Assembly (NCBI GenBank): GCA_019635635.1
Contig: JAHBZB010000001.1
Location: forward strand, 868,001-932,000
Direction: 5' to 3'
From: Xanthobacteraceae bacterium
GTDB taxonomy: Bacteria > Pseudomonadota > Alphaproteobacteria > Rhizobiales > Xanthobacteraceae
DNA: 64,000 nucleotides
Positions 30,932 through 37,972 of the stretch are shown here, piece after piece. Every line of letters begins with the position of its first letter. Position 1 is the stretch's first letter. The notes under the pieces were generated by a model that worked only from the letters and a program-made list of their open reading frames with translations, was not told the origin of the DNA and made no database searches. The translations under genes were made by a program, and so were the position numbers.

Positions 30932-31061
30932 GTGCGATACGCGATGGCGTCGCGTTTTCGCCGCCCTCCTTATGGGTGAAGCGGGCCAGTCCCGCCGAGC
31001 CTTGGGCGTTTCCTCCCTAGACTTGGGCCGCTACAGGCAACTGTAGCGGCCTCTTTCTTTT
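30932..31061 (+). ncRNA. Probable trans-acting sRNA, resembling the alphaproteobacterial ar45 family
   Basis: About 130 nt between a clear promoter and a strong terminator in an intergenic region with no ORF. The RNA contains two pyrimidine-rich CCTCC segments (30963-30967 and 31013-31017) suited to base-pairing with ribosome binding sites. The 3' half (CTTGGGCGTTTCCTCCCTAG region, about 31001-31020) resembles sequence I associate with the ar45 sRNA family, which is also found near an N-formylglutamate amidohydrolase gene. Family assignment is from memory and should be treated as tentative. Confidence 0.65.
31026..31061 (+). terminator. Rho-independent terminator of the sRNA
   Basis: GGCCGCTACAG (31026-31036) pairs perfectly with CTGTAGCGGCC (31041-31051) around a GCAA loop, followed by TCTTTCTTTT. 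The T-run is only on the plus strand, so it ends a plus-strand transcript. Confidence 0.92.
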
Positions 31062-31083
31062 CGGGGGTCTTCGGACCGTATTT

Positions 31084-31974
31084 CTATTCGGCAGCGTAGG
31101 GGAGCGGCTCGAGCCCGGCTTCGGTGTAAGCCGCGACGGCCGCGACCATGCGGCTGAGATTGTCCTTCAGCGTTTCGAAGCCCGCAGCCTTCTCGTAGCG
31201 TGCCTCATCCATATAGAGCCCGCGGTTCACCTCGATCTGGAGCGCGTGCAGGCCGGTGGCCGGATCGCCGTAATGTTCCGTAATGAAACCGCCTGCGTAA
31301 GGCTTGTTGCGGAGCACGACATAGCCTTGCGCGCGCAAGGTTCGCTCGACCATCGCTGTGATCGCGCCCGAACAACTCGTGCCGTAGCGGTCGCCGAGCA
31401 CGAAATCGGCGCGCGGGCGCTCGTCGCGGTGGCCCGCATTCGAGGGCATGGAATGGCAGTCGAGCAAAAGCGCGAAGCCGTAGCCCTTCTGCGCGCGGTT
31501 CACGAGTTTGCGCAAAGTCCGGTGATAGGGCTTGTAGAACTGCTCGATCCGGACGAGCGCTTCGGCAACCGGAATGCGCTTCGGATAAATTTCTCGCGCG
31601 TCGCCGACCACGCGGGCAACGGTGCCGAGGCCGCCCGCGACCCGCAGCGAGCGGGTATTGGCGAAGGCGGGAAGGCGGCCCTCGAACATGCGCGGGTCGA
31701 GCTCGTAAGGCTCGCGGTTTACGTCCAGATAGGCGCGCGGGAAGTGCGCCCGCATCAGCGGTACGCCGAGTACGGGGGCGTCCGAAAATAATTCATCCAC
31801 GAAGGTGTCTTCGGAGCGCCGGAGCATTTCCAGCTCCAGCCGGCTCTGGCGCAGGAAGGCCGCCGGGTAGCACTTGCCGCTATGGGGCGAATTGCAGACG
31901 ACCGGGCTTTCCGCCGAAGGCGGCTCTTCGATATCGAAGGCCGGGGCCAGTTCTTCGACAATTTCCGCGTTCAT
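31084..31974 (-). CDS. N-formylglutamate amidohydrolase (first copy)
   Basis: 296 residues. Family motifs: VVCNSPHSGKCYP (metal/substrate loop), DTFVDELFSDAP, YLDVNREPYELDP, LLDCHSMPSN with the metal-binding DCHS, and LQIEVNRGLYMDE. Hydrolyses N-formyl-L-glutamate to formate and glutamate, the last step of one histidine-degradation route. No hut genes are adjacent. It lies divergent from cpdR, an arrangement frequent in this order. A more distant paralogue is at 44194-44958. Confidence 0.87.
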   Translation of the reverse strand: MNAEIVEELAPAFDIEEPPSAESPVVCNSPHSGKCYPAAFLRQSRLELEMLRRSEDTFVDELFSDAPVLGVPLMRAHFPRAYLDVNREPYELDPRMFEGRLPAFANTRSLRVAGGLGTVARVVGDAREIYPKRIPVAEALVRIEQFYKPYHRTLRKLVNRAQKGYGFALLLDCHSMPSNAGHRDERPRADFVLGDRYGTSCSGAITAMVERTLRAQGYVVLRNKPYAGGFITEHYGDPATGLHALQIEVNRGLYMDEARYEKAAGFETLKDNLSRMVAAVAAYTEAGLEPLPYAAE

Positions 31975-32147
31975 TGGATGGTCTTGCCGGCCGGATTAAG
32001 GAAAACGTCAGCTTTCGGGTTCTGGCAGGGGAGGAAGGCCTTGTGAAGGCCGGGGCTTTCTTTATGCACCTTCACCGGCCATTTACCGGGCGGCCCCCAA
32101 ATGGGCGCCTTAATGGGGCCAAAAGAGCCGGGACGTTAAGGGTCACT

Positions 32148-32513
32148 ATGCCGAAGATTCTCCTCGCCGAAGACGACAACGATATGCGCCGCTTTCTCGT
32201 GAAGGCGCTGGTGAATGCGGGCTATGAGGTCGCGCATTTCGATAATGGCCGCTCGGCCTATCAGCGGCTGCGCGAGGAACCGTTCGAGCTTCTTTTGACC
32301 GACATCGTCATGCCGGAAATGGACGGGATCGAACTTGCCCGCCGGGCGACCGAACTCGACCCCGACATCAAGGTCATGTTCATCACGGGCTTCGCGGCGG
32401 TGACGCTGGAAGCCCAGAACAAGAAAACGCCCGAGGATTCCAAGGTCCTCTCCAAGCCCTTCCACCTCAAGGACCTCGTCAACGAGGTCCAGAAGATGCT
32501 GGCGGCGGCCTGA
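32148..32513 (+). CDS. cpdR: CpdR-like single-domain response regulator
   Basis: 121 residues, a receiver domain only. The ATG at 32148 follows GTTAAGGGTC and gives the conserved N-terminus MPKILLAEDDNDMRRFL. Acidic pocket D9-D10, phospho-acceptor D52 in LLLTDIVMPEMDG, and lysine in LSKPFHLKDL. In Caulobacter and rhizobia unphosphorylated CpdR localises ClpXP and promotes CtrA and other protein degradation during the cell cycle. Longer in-frame starts upstream run through non-coding sequence. Confidence 0.93.
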   Translation: MPKILLAEDDNDMRRFLVKALVNAGYEVAHFDNGRSAYQRLREEPFELLLTDIVMPEMDGIELARRATELDPDIKVMFITGFAAVTLEAQNKKTPEDSKVLSKPFHLKDLVNEVQKMLAAA

Positions 32514-32569
32514 ATTCCCCTTCTTGCCCCTGCCGGAGGCAGCCGATATAGGGAGCCTCCCTTGCGGAT

Positions 32570-32644
32570 GCGCGCGTAGCTCAGCGGTAGAGCACTACCT
32601 TGACATGGTAGGGGTCACAGGTTCGATCCCTGTCGCGCGCACCA
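32570..32644 (+). tRNA. tRNA-Val (anticodon GAC), CCA encoded
   Basis: 75 nt. Acceptor stem GCGCGCG pairs with CGCGCGC, D-arm GCTC...GAGC, anticodon stem CTACC/GGTAG enclosing loop TTGACAT (anticodon GAC), T-arm ACAGG-TTCGATC-CCTGT, discriminator A and encoded CCA. All arms pair perfectly. Confidence 0.97.
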
Positions 32645-32666
32645 TTCTCCCTTCTCGGGACGGCCG

Positions 32667-32694
32667 GCCGATGCCGGGCTTGCCCGGTATCGGC
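32667..32694 (+). terminator. Hairpin after tRNA-Val, likely terminator
   Basis: Twelve pairs (32667-32678 with 32683-32694, one G-T) around CTTG, 22 bases after the tRNA. It is followed by AAATAAAAATT rather than a T-run, so it may end transcription weakly or shape the 3' end of the tRNA precursor. Confidence 0.5.
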
Positions 32695-32707
32695 AAATAA
32701 AAATTGC

Positions 32708-32757
32708 AATTCGGGACGGCCCGAATTTTTATCACTCACCCGGCAGGGACGACCCTC
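32708..32757 (+). promoter_or_regulatory. Guanidine-II (mini-ykkC) riboswitch
   Basis: Two hairpins with the diagnostic ACGR loops: AATTCGGG-ACGG-CCCGAATT (32708-32727) and AGGG-ACGA-CCCT (32745-32756), 17 bases apart. Both show the GGG-ACGR-CCC core of the guanidine-II class. The second hairpin lies about 20 bases before the GTG of a gdx/sugE exporter gene. In this class guanidine binding pairs the two loops and frees the ribosome binding site (GGAG at 32767-32770). Confidence 0.88.
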
Positions 32758-32776
32758 CAAAAAATGGAGTGTCACT

Positions 32777-33103
32777 GTGGCCTGGATTTCTCTCCTTATC
32801 GCCGGACTGTTCGAAGTCGGCTGGGCGATCGGACTCAAATACACCGGCGGATTTTCGAAGCTGTGGCCTTCGGTCTGGACGATCGCGGCGATGATCGTGT
32901 CGCTCGTGTTTCTCGAATATGCGCTGCGCACGTTGCCGGTCGGTACCGCTTATGCCGTGTGGGTCGGAATCGGCGCGGTCGGCACCGCCATTCTCGGGAT
33001 GTGGCTGTTTGGCGAATCGCGCGACCTGGCGCGGATCGTCTGCCTCATGCTGATCGTGGCGGGGGTTGTCGGGTTGAAAATGGTGACGCCGGGTATAAGG
33101 TAG
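32777..33103 (+). CDS. gdx: Guanidinium exporter of the SMR family
   Basis: 108 residues with four membrane segments. The SMR glutamate is in [21 protein letters not shown] (E13), and the SugE/Gdx pattern WAIGLKYT distinguishes it from EmrE-type multidrug pumps. [28 protein letters not shown] completes the signature. Works as an antiparallel dimer exporting guanidinium in exchange for protons. GTG start at 32777. The guanidine-II riboswitch upstream supports this role over the old SugE annotation. Confidence 0.93.
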   Translation: MAWISLLIAGLFEVGWAIGLKYTGGFSKLWPSVWTIAAMIVSLVFLEYALRTLPVGTAYAVWVGIGAVGTAILGMWLFGESRDLARIVCLMLIVAGVVGLKMVTPGIR

Positions 33104-33135
33104 TTCTCTTTTGATCGGGTGCACTGGGGCTTCTA

Positions 33136-33885
33136 ATGGATTTTGTGAAAAGTTTATTCTCCGCTCTACCAACTGAGACTGAATTTTGGTCAGCAATCGC
33201 AGGCGCTATTGTTGGTGGAATGATTGCACTGGTTGCTCAGTTAATCGCGATAAGAGCCACACGAAAACAAATCACTGCTGATAAGCTCGATATCCAAAAG
33301 ACGCTTTGTGCGTCTATAATTTTCAAACTTATTCGCATTCATACAAATATTCTCGGCGTTTACTCTCATATTGAGGGTTGTCTGAGTGGGGCGAAACAAA
33401 GAGGGCTGGTCGGGGACCCATGGCAATTTGTTACGCCACTTATCAATCCGCCTGGCCATGTGCATTTCAACTCTGACGAAATGGCCATGCTGCTAGGGTT
33501 GAAAGATTTTGAAGTGTTCAATGCTGTGCTCTCGCTCGATGTAGTGCACAACAGTCATATCGATTCTTTGCGAGTTCTGAGTTCTGAACGGCGAGCACTT
33601 ACTGATCGACTAGAGGCAGAAGAGGCCAATGGCGTCATGCTTAGTGGTACGATGAGTCATGAACAAATGATGCGGCTTAAACCAAAGATGATTGAAGTAA
33701 ATACGCTTGTCGAGCAAATGAAAGAAAGAACGAAGAAGGATTCATCGTTAGCTTTTAGAGCGCTTGATCAGGTAAATATGTTATTTCGTGAGAAGCTCGG
33801 TTTAACTTACAGAGTTGAGCTTGATCCAAGCTGGGCCAGTAAAAATTTTGATCACGGCATTCCCGACCAAATTCCAAAGCCATAG
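33136..33885 (+). CDS. Orphan membrane-anchored protein, AT-rich, probably horizontally acquired
   Basis: 249 residues, not recognised. One membrane segment at about residues 17-40 (EFWSAIAGAIVGGMIALVAQ), then a cytoplasmic helical domain with charged segments (ERRALTDRLEAEEANG, MIEVNTLVEQMKERTKKD) that may form a coiled coil. Hand counts on three 60-base lines within it give 29, 21 and 28 G+C, far below its neighbours. Codon choice is also AT-ending. The 3' end overlaps the converging 33852-34253 gene by 34 bases. Lies just past tRNA-Val and gdx, consistent with insertion. Function unknown. Confidence 0.7.
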   Translation: MDFVKSLFSALPTETEFWSAIAGAIVGGMIALVAQLIAIRATRKQITADKLDIQKTLCASIIFKLIRIHTNILGVYSHIEGCLSGAKQRGLVGDPWQFVTPLINPPGHVHFNSDEMAMLLGLKDFEVFNAVLSLDVVHNSHIDSLRVLSSERRALTDRLEAEEANGVMLSGTMSHEQMMRLKPKMIEVNTLVEQMKERTKKDSSLAFRALDQVNMLFREKLGLTYRVELDPSWASKNFDHGIPDQIPKP

Positions 33886-34253
33886 CCCGCAAGATATACG
33901 CCAAGCACGACGCCGATGATGCCGGTCGCGACGAAGAAGTGCGGGCGGTTCACCGCGTTGACCATGCGCTCGGTCCAGGCGCGCGGCAGCAGAAGATAAC
34001 TTCCGCCTTCGACGACGAAACCCCAGCCGAGCACGGTAATGAGCGCTGCCGGCAAGGGCTCCCAGCGGTTGTAGCCGATCACGATAAAGAGGCCGGCGAG
34101 CATTTCCGAGAAGGCGACGACCAGCCGCAGCAAATCCTGTTTCAGGAAATCGCGCGTAATTTTTTCGAAAAATTTGCGCTTGGTTAGCAGCGCGACGCTG
34201 ACCGCGAGCAGTGCGACACCGAAAACTTTTGCGAGCATGAGTGTCAGCGTCAT
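33852..34253 (-). CDS. Small four-helix membrane protein, unknown
   Basis: 133 residues with four hydrophobic segments (MLAKVFGVALLAVSVALL, LLRLVVAFSEMLAGLFIVIG, AALITVLGWGFVVEGGSYLLL, FFVATGIIGVVLGVYLAGYG). Resembles small conserved integral membrane proteins of rhizobia with no known function. The start codon lies four bases after a hairpin that includes its ribosome binding site. The last residues are encoded in AT-richer sequence shared with the converging foreign-looking gene, so the original C-terminus may have been replaced. Confidence 0.75.
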   Translation of the reverse strand: MTLTLMLAKVFGVALLAVSVALLTKRKFFEKITRDFLKQDLLRLVVAFSEMLAGLFIVIGYNRWEPLPAALITVLGWGFVVEGGSYLLLPRAWTERMVNAVNRPHFFVATGIIGVVLGVYLAGYGFGIWSGMP

Positions 34254-34257
34254 GAAA

Positions 34258-34292
34258 AATCCCCTCGAACGGATGCAACCGCCGAGGGGATT
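34258..34292 (-). terminator. Terminator-like hairpin overlapping the ribosome binding site of the 34253 gene
   Basis: AATCCCCTCG and CGAGGGGATT (34283-34292 and 34258-34267) are perfect complements around 15 bases. On the minus strand the second arm is followed by TTTTC and then ATG. The hairpin can end transcripts of the upstream ten-gene run. If read through, it would mask the GAGGGGA ribosome binding site of the next gene. Confidence 0.7.
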
Positions 34293-34322
34293 ATAAGGTT
34301 CCGAGCCGGGACAAGCAGAGAA

Positions 34323-34871
34323 TTATTTCTCCGCGAGCAATTTCAGTTGCGTGAGGCCCTTCTCGAATTCGTTGCCGATCATCTTGTCCATCGAGCAGAA
34401 CACGCTCATCACCTTGCTCATGAACGGCATCGGGCCAAAGATCGCCCAGGTCACGCTGGTGCCGTTGCTTGCGGGCTGGAGCAGCCATTCGATCCGGTTA
34501 TGCGCCTCGAACGGGCGCACGAAATCGATCCTCGCTTCGACCTTCGAATGTGGCGTGACCGCCGTGATTTCCTGGCTTCCCGCGCCGATATTCCGGTCGC
34601 CGTCCCATGCATAGACCGCGCCGACGCCGCGTTCCGCGCCGGTATAAGTGCGCTTCATGTCCGGGTCCTTCTGGTCCCACGGCGACCACAGCCGCTGCTG
34701 TTTCAGGTCGTCGAGATAAGGAAAGATTTTCTCCGCGGGGGCCGCGATTGCGACCGAGCGCTCGACGCGAAACCTGTCCGGCTTGGTTGCCGCGACGATC
34801 AATACGATGAGGATCGCGGCGATCATCACGGCGCCGATGCCGAGCACAATATAAAAAGGCGTAATCATCAT
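34323..34871 (-). CDS. Membrane-anchored SRPBCC (START/polyketide cyclase-like) protein
   Basis: 182 residues from the first of two tandem ATGs, with AGGAG eight bases ahead. N-terminal membrane segment (FYIVLGIGAVMIAAILIVLIVAA), then a START-like ligand-binding fold (FRVERSVAIAAPAEKIFPYLDDLKQQRLWSPWDQKDPDMKR, VTWAIFGPMPFMSKVMSVFCSMDKMIG). Members bind small hydrophobic molecules. Last enzyme-like gene of the ArsR-led run, followed by a terminator. Ligand unknown. Confidence 0.82.
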   Translation of the reverse strand: MMITPFYIVLGIGAVMIAAILIVLIVAATKPDRFRVERSVAIAAPAEKIFPYLDDLKQQRLWSPWDQKDPDMKRTYTGAERGVGAVYAWDGDRNIGAGSQEITAVTPHSKVEARIDFVRPFEAHNRIEWLLQPASNGTSVTWAIFGPMPFMSKVMSVFCSMDKMIGNEFEKGLTQLKLLAEK

Positions 34872-34890
34872 GGGCTCCTGAAGCGGCATC

Positions 34891-35277
34891 TTACATCGTG
34901 CCGTTTTCGTCGATGACCGAGAGAATGTTGCCGGCCGGGTCCTTGAACCAAGCGATCGTGGGGCCGTTGCCGCGCATGATTCCCTTCGCGTCGGTTTTGA
35001 TATCGTTCATGTCGTAATGCTCGAACTTCACGCCTTTCTCCTTCAGCGCCTCGACGGACTTGTCCACATCGGCGACCGGGAAATTCAGGATCGTAAACGT
35101 CGCCGGTTCGTGGTTTTCCTTCGGATAGGCGATCACGCTACCGCCGTTCGACAGATGGATCGTCATGATGCCGTGATCCTCGGAGACTTTCAGGCCGAGC
35201 GTGTCGCCGTAGAATTTCATCGCGGCGGGTATGTCGTTCACGGAGAAACCTCCGAATGCGTCGCTTGCTCTCAACAT
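34891..35277 (-). CDS. VOC-superfamily (glyoxalase-fold) protein
   Basis: 128 residues from the ATG at 35277, preceded by AAGGAGTG. Glyoxalase/bleomycin-resistance pattern: [29 protein letters not shown], then [17 protein letters not shown] carrying the usual C-terminal glutamate metal ligand. A two-beta-alpha-beta module that would dimerise. Catalysis unknown. Nineteen bases after the next gene upstream in the run. Confidence 0.85.
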   Translation of the reverse strand: MLRASDAFGGFSVNDIPAAMKFYGDTLGLKVSEDHGIMTIHLSNGGSVIAYPKENHEPATFTILNFPVADVDKSVEALKEKGVKFEHYDMNDIKTDAKGIMRGNGPTIAWFKDPAGNILSVIDENGTM

Positions 35278-35293
35278 GGCGTTCACTCCTTCC

Positions 35294-35770
35294 TCAGGTG
35301 GTGCCCTCCAGCTTTTGCAGGCTCTGCGACCAGCCGATGTCCATGCGGTGCGCGGCTTCGGCGAAGGCGGGCGCAACTGCGAGCACAAACAGATGGACGG
35401 TGACCAGTGTCTTGCCGCCGCGGTCCTCGAAGGTCGCGGTCACGCGGTCCTCAATCGTGGTTTTGTCGTTCGCGGGGTTATAGCCGCGGGCGCGAAGCAC
35501 GATGCGGGACGGTGCTTCCACGATCTCGACTTCGCCGTCGAGCGGAAACATCACGCCGTCGCTCTCGCGCAGCATTTCGATATAGATTTTGCCGCCGGGG
35601 CGCGGATCGATCTCGCAGCGCGGGTTGGTGAAACCTCTCGGTCCCCACCAGCGAGCGAGTTGCTCCGGTTTCACCCAGGCGTCGAACACGCGCTCGCGCG
35701 GTGCGTCGATCAGGCGCGAAACGACGACTTCCTTGCCGATCATGGATTCGATTGTGGCTTCAGCGGTCAT
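35294..35770 (-). CDS. AHSA1-domain SRPBCC protein
   Basis: 158 residues. The AHSA1 pattern is clear: [55 protein letters not shown], and a C-terminal helix ending [14 protein letters not shown]. Ligand-binding fold related to the C-terminus of the Hsp90 activator Aha1; bacterial members often pair with ArsR regulators. One of two AHSA1 genes in the run (also 37969-38403). Confidence 0.87.
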   Translation of the reverse strand: MTAEATIESMIGKEVVVSRLIDAPRERVFDAWVKPEQLARWWGPRGFTNPRCEIDPRPGGKIYIEMLRESDGVMFPLDGEVEIVEAPSRIVLRARGYNPANDKTTIEDRVTATFEDRGGKTLVTVHLFVLAVAPAFAEAAHRMDIGWSQSLQKLEGTT

Positions 35771-35793
35771 CGCCTCGCGCTCCCCGAAATGTT

Positions 35794-36147
35794 TTACGTC
35801 ACGATTGTCTTGAAGCCGCCGTAGATCATGCGCTTCGTGTCGAACGGCATGTTCTTGAAATCCATGCCGGCGAAGCGCTTGTCCTTCATCGCCTTCTTGT
35901 TCACCGCGTCACGGTGCTTGCGCGACTTGTAGATGATGAACGAGAAAATCACGGTTTCGTTGGCTTTACGCTTCACGGCGCGGGGAAACGAAGTCCGCTT
36001 GCCCCAGCTCACGTCGTCGGCCACGCATTCGCGGTAATCGAGCGCGCCGTGCTCGCGCCATACCTTGGAGCCGAGCTTCGCCATCTTCTTGTATTCGGCG
36101 AGCTTCTTCTTCGGGACCGCGATCAAAAATCCATCGACGTATTCCAT
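35794..36147 (-). CDS. DUF1428 family protein
   Basis: 117 residues from the ATG at 36147 (starting MEYVDGFLIAVPKKKLAEYKKMA); the longer frame adds 14 basic residues without a ribosome binding site. The pattern YKKMAKLGSKVWREHGALDYRECVADD and AVKRKANETVIFSFIIYKSRKHRDAVNKK identifies DUF1428, a ferredoxin-like alpha-beta fold of the dimeric barrel type. Function unknown. Confidence 0.85.
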   Translation of the reverse strand: MEYVDGFLIAVPKKKLAEYKKMAKLGSKVWREHGALDYRECVADDVSWGKRTSFPRAVKRKANETVIFSFIIYKSRKHRDAVNKKAMKDKRFAGMDFKNMPFDTKRMIYGGFKTIVT

Positions 36148-36185
36148 TTCTCTTTTCCTTCTTTGTCTGTTTGTTGCTTGGCTTG

Positions 36186-36686
36186 TCACGCGGCCTTGCG
36201 GCGCGCGGCTTCGATGTCGGCGACGATGAACTTCTTCATCTTCATGAAGGCGTCCATCACGCGCTTGATTTCATCTTGCGAACCTTCCGACAGGATCTTG
36301 TTCATCATCGCCGGAAACACCTGCCAGGACAGGCCGAAGCGGTCCTTCAGCCAGCCGCAGGGGCCTTCCTCGCCGCCGCCTTCGCGCAGCTTGTCCCAGA
36401 AGTAGTCAATCTCCTTCTGCGTCTCGCAGGCGAGCTGGAACGAGATCGCTTCGGTGAATTTGAACTGCGGTCCGGCGTTAAGCGCGGTGAAGGTCTGGCC
36501 GTTGATCGTGAACTCGACGGTGAGCACCTTGCCGGCGTCCATGCCGTGAATTTCCTTCCCGGTGTCGGGGTAATAGGCGATCTTGCCGATCTTCGAATTC
36601 GGGAACACCGAGACATAGAACTCGGCGGCCTCCTTGGCGTCGTTATCGAACCAGAGGCAGGGTGTGATGGGGGCGGCGAGTTTCAT
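36186..36686 (-). CDS. PhnB-like VOC protein (3-demethylubiquinone methyltransferase-type domain)
   Basis: 166 residues. The family (PF06983 type) is shown by TPCLWFDNDAKEAAEFYVSVFPNSKIG, TFTALNAGPQFKFTEAISFQLACETQKEIDYFWDKL and GPCGWLKDRFGLSWQVFPAMM. Despite the historical name these proteins are glyoxalase-fold enzymes of unknown reaction. Third gene type of the detoxification-like run, between DUF1428 and GNAT genes. Confidence 0.87.
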   Translation of the reverse strand: MKLAAPITPCLWFDNDAKEAAEFYVSVFPNSKIGKIAYYPDTGKEIHGMDAGKVLTVEFTINGQTFTALNAGPQFKFTEAISFQLACETQKEIDYFWDKLREGGGEEGPCGWLKDRFGLSWQVFPAMMNKILSEGSQDEIKRVMDAFMKMKKFIVADIEAARRKAA

Positions 36687-36713
36687 GATCGTACTCCTTT
36701 CACTTGAAATGGA

Positions 36714-37310
36714 TCAGCGTGCTTGCCGGATCATCGGCGTGAGAACCGGGGATGAGCCCTGCTGAATGGTGCCCATCACTTTGAATCCAAAGCGCTCGTA
36801 GAACGGTACGTTCGACGGCTTGGAAGACTCGAGATAAGCGGGCAGGTGGCTTTCGTCGCAGCGTTGCATCGCGTGCGCCATCAATGCGGCGCCGTAGCCC
36901 TTGCCCTGATGCACGGGATCGGTCCCGATCAACGGCAGATACCAGTGCGGTTCCTTCGGATGAAACCTGTTCATCTGCTCGAACACGCCTTCGCCGTCCT
37001 TCTTGGTTTCCGGCGACGACCGCGCCTTCTCGAAAAACTGCATCATCGCCTCGCCGTCGGCTTCGATGTTCGGCGGCAGCCAGAGCGCGACGGATTCCAG
37101 ATTGGCGGTCGCGTCGGCCGTGCCGTGCTCGAAAGCCCGGCTTCCGAAAGCGCGCAGGAACGGCTCCGCAATTTCGAAAAACTGTTCGGGGTCGGGAAAG
37201 CTCCAGCGCATCATCGGGTCGCTCGCAAAGGCGAGCGCCACGGTCGCAATGGCTTTGCCTTCGTCGGCCTTGCCGACGGAGACAATGTTGGCTGGAGTGT
37301 TCTGTTTCAT
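36714..37310 (-). CDS. GNAT-family N-acetyltransferase
   Basis: 198 residues from the ATG at 37310, selected because it lies five bases after the GST stop; an upstream in-frame ATG would run into the GST gene. The acetyl-CoA loop is LIGTDPVHQGKGYGAALMAHAM (Q/RxxGxG/A form), followed by YLESSKPSNVPFYERFGFKVMG. N-terminal part is similar to the Puromycin acetyltransferase-like group. Substrate unknown. Confidence 0.85.
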   Translation of the reverse strand: MKQNTPANIVSVGKADEGKAIATVALAFASDPMMRWSFPDPEQFFEIAEPFLRAFGSRAFEHGTADATANLESVALWLPPNIEADGEAMMQFFEKARSSPETKKDGEGVFEQMNRFHPKEPHWYLPLIGTDPVHQGKGYGAALMAHAMQRCDESHLPAYLESSKPSNVPFYERFGFKVMGTIQQGSSPVLTPMIRQAR

Positions 37311-37315
37311 GACGC

Positions 37316-37972
37316 TCACGCGGCCAATGCATCGGGTACGGGCGCGGGGAAGGGCTCGCGCCATGCCGGCAATTCGTTCAGCCGGTCGTGCCAGCGCGCG
37401 ATGTTCGGAAATTCATCGAGCGGGATCTTCGCCTTCTTCGCGTAAGGCAGCGTGACCGCGACCGAGAAGTCGGCGATCGTGAGCCGGTCGCCGACGAGAT
37501 AGCTGCGGCTTGAGAGATGCTCGTCGAGCACGGCTGCGTTCGGACGCCATTGCTTGCTCGCCTCTTCGGCAGCCGCAGGATTTGCAGGGCCGAATGCACC
37601 ACCGGCCCAGGGCTTGATGACGTATTCGAAGTAATGCTGGCCGGTGTGGCGGGTGAAGTGCTGCGCGCCCCAGGAGAGCCAGCGCATCACTTCGACCTGC
37701 CGGTCGCCTTCGGGCAAGAGATCGGAGCCCGCGAAGCGCGCGAGATAGGCCATGATCGCGTCGGCCTCCCAGATCGAGAGATCGTCGCTCACTTCGAGCG
37801 TCGGCACGCGGCCGTTCGGGTTCTTCGCGAGATATTCGGGCCGCTTGTGCTCGCCCTTCAGGAGCTCGACGCGCACGAACTCGACCGGCGCGTTTAGGTA
37901 CTTCGCGACCGCGCAGGCTTTGCGAGGGTTCATGGTCTCTGCGTAATAGAGCTTCATCTTCATCACCGTCAT
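37316..37972 (-). CDS. Glutathione S-transferase
   Basis: 218 residues. The start (ATG at 37972) overlaps the previous stop as ATGA. Thioredoxin-like N-domain (KLYYAETMNPRKACAVAKYLNAPVEFVRVEL, cis-Pro in GRVPTLEV, then IWEADAIMAYLA) and an all-helical C-domain (YLVGDRLTIADFSVAVTLPY). The catalytic residue near the N-terminus is not a clear serine or cysteine (ETMNPRKA); M or N sits there, so catalysis may differ. Likely a detoxification enzyme. Confidence 0.88.
   Translation of the reverse strand: MTVMKMKLYYAETMNPRKACAVAKYLNAPVEFVRVELLKGEHKRPEYLAKNPNGRVPTLEVSDDLSIWEADAIMAYLARFAGSDLLPEGDRQVEVMRWLSWGAQHFTRHTGQHYFEYVIKPWAGGAFGPANPAAAEEASKQWRPNAAVLDEHLSSRSYLVGDRLTIADFSVAVTLPYAKKAKIPLDEFPNIARWHDRLNELPAWREPFPAPVPDALAA

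Noticed and set aside
32651-32670. Possible third ACGG hairpin of the guanidine riboswitch
   Set aside because: GGGACGGCC is present but the flanking bases do not pair beyond two or three positions, and the two good hairpins already complete the motif.
32570-33900. Integrative element at tRNA-Val
   Set aside because: No integrase and no visible second copy of the tRNA 3' end downstream; only one AT-rich gene is present.
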